A stretch of 26,943 nucleotides of DNA from Chara braunii (lineage: Eukaryota > Streptophyta > Charophyceae > Charales > Characeae). Of this stretch, positions 1 through 7,954 are shown in pieces; position 1 is the stretch's first letter, and every line of letters starts with the position of its first letter. The notes under the pieces are model-generated. The model was given only the letters and a program-made list of their open reading frames with translations, had not been told where the DNA came from and searched no databases. The DNA lies in assembly GCA_003427395.1 (NCBI GenBank), contig BFEA01000051.1:3568501-3595443 (forward strand), written 5' to 3'. Both the position numbers and the translations under genes were made by a program.

Positions 1-43
1 ACACACACACACAAAAACACTCTCTCTTACACACACACTCTCA
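1..43. repeat. AC/CT-rich microsatellite
   Basis: Dinucleotide AC runs are broken by short CT runs and A tracts. The repeat begins at the window edge, so its full length is unknown. Confidence 0.85.
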
Positions 44-457
44 AGGAGAACCTGCCAACATCCTACTACTCCGCACGTCGTGAGTCAGCTATGAGCACCC
101 GAAGTTGATGAAATGATGATGGCCACAACTCGTGATGCGGCCACAGTTCATGGTGAAACCTCGATCGACTGGAGATCCCTCCACCCACACCAATGGCTGA
201 CCAAGACTAGCGTAGCAGCAGTATGTTCAAGCGCACCTCCGAGGTTCCTGTCTGAGAACAGGGCAAGAGCGCTGACCGGTTTCCAATTCTGGTATTGGGG
301 GCACCGTCCACGCCCCGCCCATGCTTGCCAACATGGCAAGGAGAAGGGACTGGGGGCGGCACGGGACAAACGCTATCGGATGCAGGGGCGTTACCCTCCC
401 CGCAATACACCCGGCGTCCATAGTTTCCACTCGAGTTGAGACGAAAATTCGATGGCG
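44..457. other. unannotated stretch, no recognisable gene
   Basis: This mixed-composition sequence has short open frames on both strands. The longest plus-strand frame is 108 codons, at 113-439. None carries a motif I recognise, and frames overlapping in several phases at this length are expected by chance. Confidence 0.5.
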
Positions 458-497
458 ATTTTTTTTTCTGGGAGATGGTGAATTCCCTGTACTGCGC

Positions 498-526
498 TTT
501 TTTTTTTTTTTTTTTTTTTTGGGGGG
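498..526. repeat. T23-G6 homopolymer tract
   Basis: A run of 23 T is followed directly by 6 G. A shorter T run lies at about 460-468. Tract lengths may not be accurate in the assembly. Confidence 0.85.
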
Positions 527-557
527 TTGGGGTTAATTTTAAAAATATTGTTGTTTC

Positions 558-560
<3 letters not shown>

Positions 561-626
<66 letters not shown>
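561..626. repeat. (AT)33 microsatellite
   Basis: This is an uninterrupted AT dinucleotide array of 66 bp. A second short (AT)7 array lies at 694-707. Open frames with Tyr-Ile repeats across this stretch are artefacts of the repeat. Confidence 0.95.
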
Positions 627-628
<2 letters not shown>

Positions 629-779
629 CCCCTCGTTTGTTGTCCTCTTCTCTCTCTCTGCCTACGGTTTACCGGACAGTTCTGTTTGTGACGATATATA
701 TATATATTGCTGTTTCGAAGTTTGCCAGCAAAAATGTCGTCCGTTCGAATTTTCCTTTTACCAAAGGGTCGCATTGAAA

Positions 780-1122
780 TTCTTTACCAAATTTAAAATA
801 CAAATTTAAATTAAAAATAAATTTTATTTTTTTATTTATTTTTGCCCTGGCCGGACAAGTGGACCTGGGCCACTCTGGTAGCCTAGCTATCTATTTATTC
901 CCCTCCCCTCCCCCCCTCCATGGTTGTTATTGTTTTTCTTGATTCGATTGCCACTACTTTATCATAACCCCCCAAACTCTGGTTAGGGTTTTCTTATATT
1001 TTTCTAGGGTTTAAAGTTCTTTTAACCCCCCTCTTTCCTGACTCCCCCCGTCGGGCACCCTGGACCTGAACGGATCCTCTCCCTTCGACCAGCTTCGGAC
1101 CACCCTCTCACGCTCGACCCGC
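780..1122. other. AT-rich then pyrimidine-rich stretch upstream of element A
   Basis: An AT-rich part (780-845) is followed by C/T-rich sequence with many C runs and two TAGGGTTT-like words near 980-1015. By position before the primer-binding-like site at 1123 it could be the end of a 5' LTR or leader of gypsy element A. I cannot define LTR ends and no second LTR copy is visible. Confidence 0.3.
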
Positions 1123-1134
1123 TGGTCTTAGAGC
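1123..1134 (+). promoter_or_regulatory. possible tRNA-iMet primer-binding site of element A
   Basis: The 12 bases match the common plant LTR-retrotransposon primer site TGGTATCAGAGC at 10 of 12 positions. It lies about 200 bp before the first gag-like frame, where such a site belongs. Two mismatches and the absence of a defined LTR end keep this tentative. Confidence 0.4.
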
Positions 1135-1331
1135 CATTTGACTCACGATTACCTTCGCCCCCACGGTCTACTCCCTCTTACCGGTGAACCATTTTTTCCC
1201 CACACCAACTCATCTCTTTCCCCACCTCTTCTCCACTTCCCACCATGTGTACCCCAATCCCTCCGTCATACACAGACGGGAGTACACCCAAGAAGATCGT
1301 TGCGGCGCCATCCAACCATTAGACGCCCATT

Positions 1332-1616
1332 CAGTCAGCGGTCCTCGATCAGGACCCTACAGACCTTGAGACCGTCTTCGCGGCCCTCCTTCCACCTATG
1401 CAAGCGCGATTTGATGCGCGTATACCCATACAAGCGCAACTTATTGAGCTCGCCTTCGACGTGCACCGCCTCAAGGGTTCTCCTCATCGCTCTCCCCACC
1501 ACTCCCACACTCCATCCCCTACCGACTCGTCCGGTTCCCCACGACTTCAAATACGGAGACGTGGTGGTTCCTCCTCCCCGAGGGTCAGGCCCAATACTCC
1601 CCCTCCGCAATGGTGA
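1332..1616 (+). pseudogene. gag: gag N-terminal fragment of gypsy element A
   Basis: One frame reads a short helical, Gln/Leu/Ala-rich stretch (around residues 10-45: LETVFAALLPPMQARF, then QAQLIELAFDVHRLKG) followed by a Pro/Ser/His/Arg-rich tail that ends at a stop near 1616. This arrangement resembles the start of a gypsy-type Gag polyprotein before the capsid domain. The frame is closed upstream and no convincing start codon joins it to the primer-binding-like site. A longer 270-codon frame at 1138-1950 overlaps it in another phase and looks like out-of-frame C-rich sequence. Identification rests mainly on its position ahead of clearer gag and pol pieces. Confidence 0.4.
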
Positions 1617-2282
1617 GTGTCGCTGCCGCTTAGACCACCCCGTGTGTTGCGGCACCTTTATCGGTCTCCGTCACCCCTGCCACTTCGGCCATTGTTGTAG
1701 ATGCTGCCACCCAGATATCGGTGTTTGGCCACGCAACTTCATCTACCCATCCCGGTATTGCTTCCCAGCTTTCTGCATCGGTCACAACCTTATGACTCGA
1801 AGTTCAACCTCCTCCCCCTGTCTTCTCACTCCCACTTCAGGGCACCCTACAGTTCGTCACTACCCCCCCTCTAGGGCACCCTCTCCAACTCCTCCACTTC
1901 CGACCCCACGCACCCAGCGAGTGGCTAGCTTGCAGGCCACCATGACATAGATACAGGCGGATATACTCACCTTGAGACAGCCTTACCCTTTATAGGTTGC
2001 TCACCCTTCATCTTCCTTCATTGCCCTTCCCACTTCGTTCTTGCAGGCTCGCTTCTTTCGACATGCTCCTCCGCCTCTACCCTCCTAACTCGCCACTCCG
2101 TCACAGCGGCCTACGGCCATTGCCACCATCTCTGTTGGACCTTCCGCCAACAGCCACGGCCCACAGCTTGTCTTCACACCCATGCGCCGACCCCGACATT
2201 TGCTGCCGTAGCGCAGCCGTCTCAACCCTTCTCCCCTTGCCGTTAGCACAGTGGTCCCCCCCTTGTGCGTCTGTAGGATATA
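1617..2282 (+). other. decayed Pro/Ser/Thr-rich gag linker, element A
   Basis: This C/T-rich sequence would encode Pro/Ser/Thr/Ala-rich peptide in several phases with many breaks. It lies between two gag-like fragments and is probably the low-complexity linker of the same polyprotein. No domain is visible. Confidence 0.3.
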
Positions 2283-2555
2283 CCTCACTACGATGAAACA
2301 CTTCGCGTGTCGCATTGGTTGCAGACAGCCACGTGCCCGCTGACGCTAACACACACTTATCGGGAGTTGTGGTGCTCTTTGCTTGCAACTAAATTGCGAG
2401 GCGGCCGTTTCACTGTGTGACAAAGTTATTATACCCATCGTGTCCAGACGGGCGAGGTTTCCACTTTCGCGGACTTCACCGCTTTTCTCCAGGACCGCTA
2501 TGGCGCTCGACACGATACGACTGACGCCTTAGATCGGGTCACCCACACCCGATGA
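2283..2555 (+). pseudogene. gag: gag capsid-like fragment of gypsy element A
   Basis: A 91-codon frame has one internal TGA at 2418-2420. It reads a tryptophan-containing stretch (HWLQTATCPLTLTHTYRELW) and then a second helix-like part (STFADFTAFLQDRYG). The spacing of W, Y-R-E-L-W and F-x-D-F-x-x-F-L resembles the Retrotrans_gag capsid fold of gypsy elements, in which a tryptophan-anchored helix is followed by F-rich helices. Flanking frames are closed. The same polyprotein appears to resume at 5389 after about 2.8 kb of unrelated and repetitive sequence. Confidence 0.45.
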
Positions 2556-3217
2556 CCTGGTGTCGACCAGAAGAAGTGCTCTGCTAGCATGCCGAACCTA
2601 ACTCTATACCTCACGCCGTGTCTGTCACCCACGGGAGAGTTGGTCGGGGCTCTTGTAACCTGCAAGAAATAGAGTTTGTCCAAATCCACACAATGACCAC
2701 TGAAATCGACTGAAGACGTGACGACGATGTCCTCACAAAACAGCGTTTGGAAGTACACTTCCATTTAGTCTAAAACAATAGGGTCCGCCACGCTTCTCCC
2801 AACCCCATAGTTAAGTTTCATGTCCACGTCAGGGAAATCGGTCTGAGTGTCGACCGACCGCGCGAACATCCTACGATGAATCCGCCTCCCTATCAGGTGT
2901 CGTCGGTAACGGCCCCCCTGGTCCCATGGAACAACACTGGTACTCTTCGTGTCTGAACATGACTCCCGTGCCCATTGAGGCCATAGCTCAAGGTCAAGCT
3001 TCACCATAAGTCTATCTGTGTCACGGTCCTCCTCAAACTAAAGTCCCGATCCTGCTCTTCTTCGGCCCACGTATCGCGCCCCGTTGTCTGTCATAGAGTC
3101 CCTTACCAGTCGTGGTCCCGTTCGCAGCCAACAATGTCCTCGACGCGCTCTCAAATGCCTCCGCACTGCCAAAAGTGCTCTAGCCTAATCTAGAGGTCCA
3201 GGCAGTGTCAAAAGCCC
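2556..3217. other. unannotated stretch inside element A
   Basis: Nothing recognisable was found on either strand. Two adjacent minus-strand frames (2498-2764 and 2765-3007) read continuously apart from the stop between them, but contain no motif I know. This may be insert sequence or gag decayed beyond recognition. Confidence 0.35.
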
Positions 3218-3234
3218 GAAGTCTTGGTCATATC

Positions 3235-3430
3235 CATAAAATCCTGGCGTGACCCAGATCGTCGATCTCATCCAAAGTCCCGAATTCGTCCAAAATCCGG
3301 GTCCCACCCGAAGTCCAAACTGCACTCAAGGTCCCGATCCTACCTAAAGTCTCGATCTGGCCCAGAAGCTCGACCTGTGCCCGAAGTTTCGGCTCGCTCC
3401 AGAGCGCAGTCTGGTCCAAAGCTTTGGCCC
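3235..3430. repeat. degenerate 18-bp minisatellite
   Basis: Successive 18-bp units end in variants of CCAAAGT or CCGAAGT. Between about 3285 and 3375 five consecutive units are exactly 18 bp long. Because 18 is a multiple of 3, one plus-strand frame shows a six-residue periodicity (RSHPKS, RIRPKS, GSHPKS). Related, less regular units extend to about 3530, and possibly upstream to 3030. Confidence 0.7.
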
Positions 3431-3864
3431 GGTTGAAAGCCCATGGCCACGCCCAAAATCTAGGTTTGCGCCCAAAGTTCAGACTCTGTGCCCTAAGCCC
3501 GGGCTTCTTGTGTCATAGTCCTGCCGCTCGAGCCCAAAATCCCACTCGCGTCTCGAAAGCCTTGGCCCTTCCTCAGAGTTCCGTCCGTGTTATAGTCCTT
3601 GCTCTGTCAGATGTCCCAATGCGCCTCGAAAGGCCCGGTACGTCTGTGCATAGGCGCCCGTTGCTGCCCGTGGATGATCGCGCCCCGACCTTGACTGAGC
3701 GCGGCTGCGCGCTGACGCTTGTGATTGCATACACGCACGGTGATCGCTAGGGATGCATGCTTTTGATCGCGCAGTCAATCCCACCTCGCGCCCGAAATCG
3801 TGCTGATGCGCGTGCCCGATATCAACTTTGCGCGCCTGTGGGCGAGTGCACACGACTTAGCGTC

Positions 3865-4400
3865 CCCGAATCCCGACAGTGCGTGTTCGCGCGCGAGTGC
3901 ACGCGGCTGAGTGAGCCCGATCCCGACGTTGCGAGTACGTGAGCAGTTGCGCGCGGCCCAATCCCGACGCTGCGTGTATGTGAGCTGTCGCGCATGGTTG
4001 TGAGCGCTCCAATCTCGTCACTGCACGATCGTGCGTAGTCGCGCGTGGTTGCGCGCGACCCGATCTCGACGTTGCGTGTACATGCGTTGTTGTGCGCAGT
4101 TGCACACAAACCGATCCCAACGCTGCACGTACGTGCGTTGTCGTGCGCACTCCAATCTCGATGCTGCGCGATTGTGCGCTGTCGCGCGTGGTTGTGCGTG
4201 GCCCAATCCTGGCGCTGCACGTACGTGCGCTGCCGCGCGAGGTTGCCTCCGCCCCAATCCCGACGCTGCGCGATTGTGCGTTGTTGCGCGTGGTTGCGTG
4301 CGCCCCAATCCCGACACTGCACGATCGTGCGCTGTCGTGCGTGGTTGCGCGCGCCCCAATCCCGACGCTGTGTGATCGTGCACTGTCGTGAGTGGTTGCG
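3865..4400. repeat. 51-bp minisatellite with 194-bp higher-order period
   Basis: CG-rich tandem units are anchored on TCCCGACGCTG-like words at about 3867, 3921, 3962, 4013, 4064, 4115, 4156, 4207, 4258, 4309 and 4360. Spacings are 54, 41, 51, 51, 51, 41, 51, 51, 51 and 51. The 41-51-51-51 pattern repeats, giving a 194-bp higher-order unit. Since 51 is 17 codons, frames stay open on both strands with 17-residue repeats. The long minus-strand frames at 3822-4445 and 3857-4489 are therefore products of the repeat rather than genes. Confidence 0.85.
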
Positions 4401-5388
4401 CGCCCGATCTGGGGCTCTGTGTAGGTCGGGCACTTGTGCACACAACTATGGCGCACGCGTGGATCTCCGCGCATGGCTATGGCATGCACGTGTCAGTCTC
4501 CCTTCGCGCTCCTGAGTGTCCTGTCCGCAGGTCTCCCGAGCTTCTCCAGTGCCCCTGTACGTGTGCAGCCCGAAAATCCCCCACCTTTGAGCCCGGTTGG
4601 GCTCATATACTTTCCCGGCCCTCTTCTCGGAGTGCCCCAGCCCTTTCGTGCGCTCCGGGGCTGTCGACAAGTTGCAGTGCCCCAGTACCATGGCTTCCCC
4701 GAGCCTGTGCCCGGGCCTGTTTGGGCCCCCGAAGGGTTTTAGTGAAAGGAGCCTTTTTGTCGGGTACCGGGCCTTTTGCAGCACCCCGGTACCGAGGCTC
4801 ATGATGAACCTAGGCCCAAACTGCCCTGGACCTTGTGGTCCCCACGTAGAAAGGTACCAACCGCATAGAAATCCGCAGGGCCCAATCCCCGGAATTAATA
4901 ATTATGTGGTCCGAGGCCCTTTTTGTCGGCGTTAGGCCCACGATCCTTTTTAGGCCTCATGTACAACTCAAATGCAGCGGCTCTGAACACGCATGCGTAA
5001 TGTTTTTCTTTGGTACTGGCCCCGTGATGAACTTCGTGATGAACTTCGGTGTTGCCGCAGCTTAATCCGCCCTGGGCTCATCTCAAGAGTCGACGCCCTC
5101 TATCGCTTGGCTCATCGCCCGACTCTTTATGTGAGTCAGACCCTCTTGTCCTTATCCTTCATCCGAGCCTCCGATACTTCCTTTGTATTAGTCATTCCTT
5201 TGTGTCTTGTCATCGATATGCCTCAATGGTGCGCATAAAGGAACGCTCACTCAGAATCATGGATCCGCTCCTTGTTGACCTCCCGACCTGGACACTTATT
5301 GCACGAATCTATATCGTATATTTTTTATGTCGGCTGCAATCCCGCTAGGTAAAGCAAATGAATCCAACACTCCTCAAGAGTTATCTTC
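4401..5388. other. GC-rich unannotated stretch
   Basis: No gene was recognised. The first 550 bp are rich in short CCCGG/GGGCC words and may be decayed minisatellite. At about 5020-5050 the 12-bp word CGTGATGAACTT occurs twice in tandem. Element A gag resumes after this stretch. Confidence 0.4.
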
Positions 5389-6140
5389 AAGGAAGTAAAG
5401 GGCGGCGTAAGGCTGGAGCCGCCCGACACCAGGTCCTCTGCACTGACAGATTTGGAGCGTCACATCGAGGTGTTTTAGGACGCTTGCCTTAGCTGTGATG
5501 AGACATTCTTGTCGGAGGCCATTCTCACCAATCGGTTCCTTATTAGTGTTCTGACTAACTACCGCATCGAGCTCTGGCGGCAAACCTTCGCGTCCATAGA
5601 GCAGGCCTACAAGGCTGCTCGACAGTACCAGAGCATATAAAGTCGCTTCTCCGATGCCCGTCCTCTTCACGACATGTCGCCACCACCCAGTCACACGACA
5701 CCACTCGAGACCGTTCCTCTTTCGCCAGCTACTTTCGCCGCTTAGCTCAGCCTGGAGCGTCATTCTCTCGGTGCTACAGTTCCCTCGAGTATAAAGATGA
5801 CTCTACGACAGAGGTCGACCCTACCCTTGGGGATGTCGCCGAGGACCTTGAGCTTTAGGATGTCATCCAGTACCACTTGGATTACGAGATTGTCCCGATG
5901 GTCGACCGCTTGCAGATGGGTATGTTCGCCATGGGTCGTGCTCGCAGTCGGCTTACACAAGCTGGCGCCCGCACATTTTTGTTCCTCAGGGGGACCTGCC
6001 GTAGGGTTTCGTCTCTCCTCACGGAGCCCTATCCTCTGAGGAGCGGGCCCCCCTCGAGGCCCGTCGCGGTTGCCTTCGTTGCCGCCAAGATCCACACCTC
6101 CTTACGGTGTCCATACCATACCGCCCTTGATAGACACTAT
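5389..6140 (+). pseudogene. gag: gag C-terminal part with damaged zinc knuckle, element A
   Basis: Reading in the gag frame from 5389 gives a capsid C-terminal-like segment (around 5500-5640: YRIELWRQTFASIEQAYKAA), typical of gypsy Gag just before the nucleocapsid. Stops and at least one frame change follow. At 6071-6110 a retroviral-type zinc knuckle is still visible as C-x2-C-x4-H, with Cys at 6071-6073 and 6080-6082 and His at 6095-6097. The fourth ligand is Ser instead of Cys. In functional elements this CCHC knuckle binds the RNA genome during packaging. The lost ligand, stops and frame changes mark it as dead. Decayed linker continues to about 6600. Confidence 0.65.
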
Positions 6141-6610
6141 GCCAACATTTCTCGTCAACATTGATCACAGTCCTCCCCCAGCCTGGCCCGACCAGTCCCA
6201 TTGAGCTAGCCACGATGTAGTGTACCGCTGAGGCCTCACACGAAGCCAGCTTCCACACCACTTAGTCGTGGTCTGCCCCTTTGGCTACCGCCCCAGAGGT
6301 TCCTTAGAGTGCGACAAACGCAGTTTCCTCTACTTCGTCGTCTATCGAGGTATCGATCGCCCCATAGAAGACGGTTGTATCTAGTCCTTCCCCTCGGAGA
6401 CTTCTGATGCATCGCGCCATTCGCACAGTTCGCTGTAGTGCTCAACTGGCAACACGTGAGGATATTGTGTCCTCCCTCTTGGATTTGAGCATTCTTCAGG
6501 TTCGTTAGGAGTGACTTACGAGGCACGTAAACGTCCTGCGTAGTGTTCTCGCCCTGCTCTCAGACCCTGATCGCACCCTCCCTATTATTCTCATTCGCCT
6601 TGGGACATCT
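6141..6610 (+). other. decayed gag-protease linker, element A
   Basis: No motif is visible here. Position between the zinc knuckle remnant and the protease fragment suggests the polyprotein linker, with stops in every frame. Confidence 0.35.
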
Positions 6611-6931
6611 ATGAGGGTGTACCGGGCTTTGTGGTACTCCGGGTCACAGGGAGATTTCGTTCACCCTCGCGTGGTTGGGAAAGCTTGTCTAGCTACCTCC
6701 GGGTTTCGCTGTCCTATCTTCGTTACCCTTAGAGATAACAAGACGCAGTGCTTCTTCGATCACACGATCCTCAACCTCCACTTTTTCCTCACCCTCCAGC
6801 CATTGGATGATACCCTGGCGCCTCGGCGCTACCATTCGTCCGCATACTTCGACATACTGGAGACTGGTACGACTTTAGCCTTGGCACTCCTGGACCTCGC
6901 AAGTTCCGTGGCACAGAGGCCGAATGGGTGA
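6611..6931 (+). pseudogene. pol: aspartic protease fragment of gypsy element A
   Basis: The 106-codon frame includes YSGSQGDFVHPRVV near its start. Gypsy retropepsins have D-[ST]-G-A followed a few residues later by F-[VI]-x-x, so this is the active-site loop with the catalytic Asp replaced by Tyr at 6635-6637. A single G-to-T change would convert GAC to TAC. Downstream residues resemble the flap and second half of the protease, including a decayed I-L-G-x-D-W-like region around 6850-6890. Stops follow at 6929 and beyond. The enzyme would normally cut the Gag-Pol polyprotein; this copy cannot. Confidence 0.6.
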
Positions 6932-7292
6932 CCGAGACACTCATTCTCAAAATGAAGTGTGGTCAGACCTATCGACTCCTCTTCATTGGCACCACGGGCG
7001 ACACCCCTCCTGACCTAACTCCCCAAGATCCTCGTGTTTCTAGGTCCCACCCGAACACGCCTTCACCACCCCCTGCCAGTTTGCTCACTTTCTGCGTCAG
7101 GAGAACGCCACCCTCTACTCGATGAACGTCATGGATCTCCTTCAGTGTGATCCCCTATGTACAAACGTTGAGTTCATCTCCTTGGAGCCCAACCCCCTGA
7201 TCCTTCGTCCATTTTCGTGACTCTCATATCTACATCCACCTCTCAGCCTACGAATACCCCTTCGACATCCCAGGTTCCTCCGCCGTCCACTG
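6932..7292 (+). other. decayed protease-RT linker, element A
   Basis: Pro/Ser/Thr-rich reading with many stops lies between the protease and reverse transcriptase pieces. Nothing further is recognisable. Confidence 0.4.
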
Positions 7293-7772
7293 GTGAGTCC
7301 ACACATACGTTTTGTGCTTGAACTTGTGGGGTTCACGGCCGACTCGGACTTAGAGCCCGCCGTTCGCGGTCTGGTTCGAGAGTACCGAGATGTCTTTCCC
7401 TCGTATTTCTCATACAACGGGATCCCTTTGATATGTGGTGTTCAACATTTTATCCATCTCGTGTCTGACTATTATCTCCACCATCAGACACCCTACCGGC
7501 TCTCGATTCCATAGGCACGGAACTCAAGCGTCAACTTGAGAAGCTTCTTCGACTGGGTTTCATTTAACCCAGTAACTCCCTTTGGGGTGCACCCGTCCTC
7601 TTTGCTCGCAAAGCGGATAAAACTCTCTGCCACTGTATTATTTACCTCAGCCTTAACCGTTACACGGTAACCGTTACACGGTAACCGTTACACGGTTAAG
7701 AACAATTATCCCATGTCTCGTGCGGATGGACTGTTTGACCGTCTGCCAGACAACCTCTTCTTCACTCGTGAC
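7293..7772 (+). pseudogene. pol: N-terminal reverse transcriptase fragment of gypsy element A
   Basis: Residues around 7365-7400 read LVREYRDVFPS, followed by an H-x-I-x-L-V-like segment and a P-Y-R-L-S motif, which is the standard entry to gypsy reverse transcriptase. After a frame change, 7520-7640 reads ELKRQLEKLLRLGFI, a TAA stop at 7565-7567, then PSNSLWGAPVLFARKADKT. These match the family's E-x-x-x-Q-L-x-x-L-L-x-x-G-x-I-x-P-S-x-S-P-W-x-x-P-V-x-F-x-x-K-K pattern. A 14-bp triplication at 7654-7695 breaks the frame at the L-N-x-Y motif. The domain stops abruptly after L-F-D-R-L-P-D-N-L-F-F-T at about 7770, before the first catalytic Asp. Integrase and RNase H are absent. Confidence 0.85.
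7654..7695. repeat. 14-bp sequence in three exact tandem copies inside RT
   Basis: TAACCGTTACACGG is repeated three times without a mismatch. Only one copy is expected in the reverse transcriptase coding sequence; the two extra copies add 28 bp and shift the frame. The block is bounded by TTAACCG and CGGTTAA, an inverted pair. Confidence 0.9.
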
Positions 7773-7954
7773 TAAAGGACCCCGAAAAATACGTCGAATA
7801 GGATAGCGAAGCTTGTTAGCGAAAGATTACCAAATTCGGTAAAGCATTTTAGCGAAGTCGTAATTTTGTAGTGTTGAAGGGGAAATGTTCATTTATGAGT
7901 TCGTATTTTGTGAACAACGAAATGTAGTTCATTAACAAAATCTTGAAATGAGTT
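7773..7954. other. AT-rich junction between element A and the satellite
   Basis: Similarity to reverse transcriptase ends abruptly at about 7770. This AT-rich spacer contains GCGAAG/GGTAAAGC-like words but no full satellite monomer. Confidence 0.45.

Noticed and set aside
391-777. Frames of about 110-127 codons across the AT and T tracts
   Set aside because: They are Tyr-Ile and Phe or Lys runs from microsatellites and homopolymers.
980-1015. Telomere-like repeats (TAGGGTTT)
   Set aside because: Only two isolated words, not a tandem array; a single TAAACCCTAAAC at about 11534 is likewise chance.
1138-1950. 270-codon plus-strand frame
   Set aside because: It is very rich in Pro, Ser, His, Arg and Cys as expected from C/T-rich DNA, and a gag-like reading overlaps it in another phase.
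3822-4489. Two overlapping minus-strand frames of 207 and 210 codons
   Set aside because: Both lie in the 51-bp minisatellite, whose 17-codon period holds all frames open; the peptides are 17-residue repeats in Arg, Thr and His without a domain.
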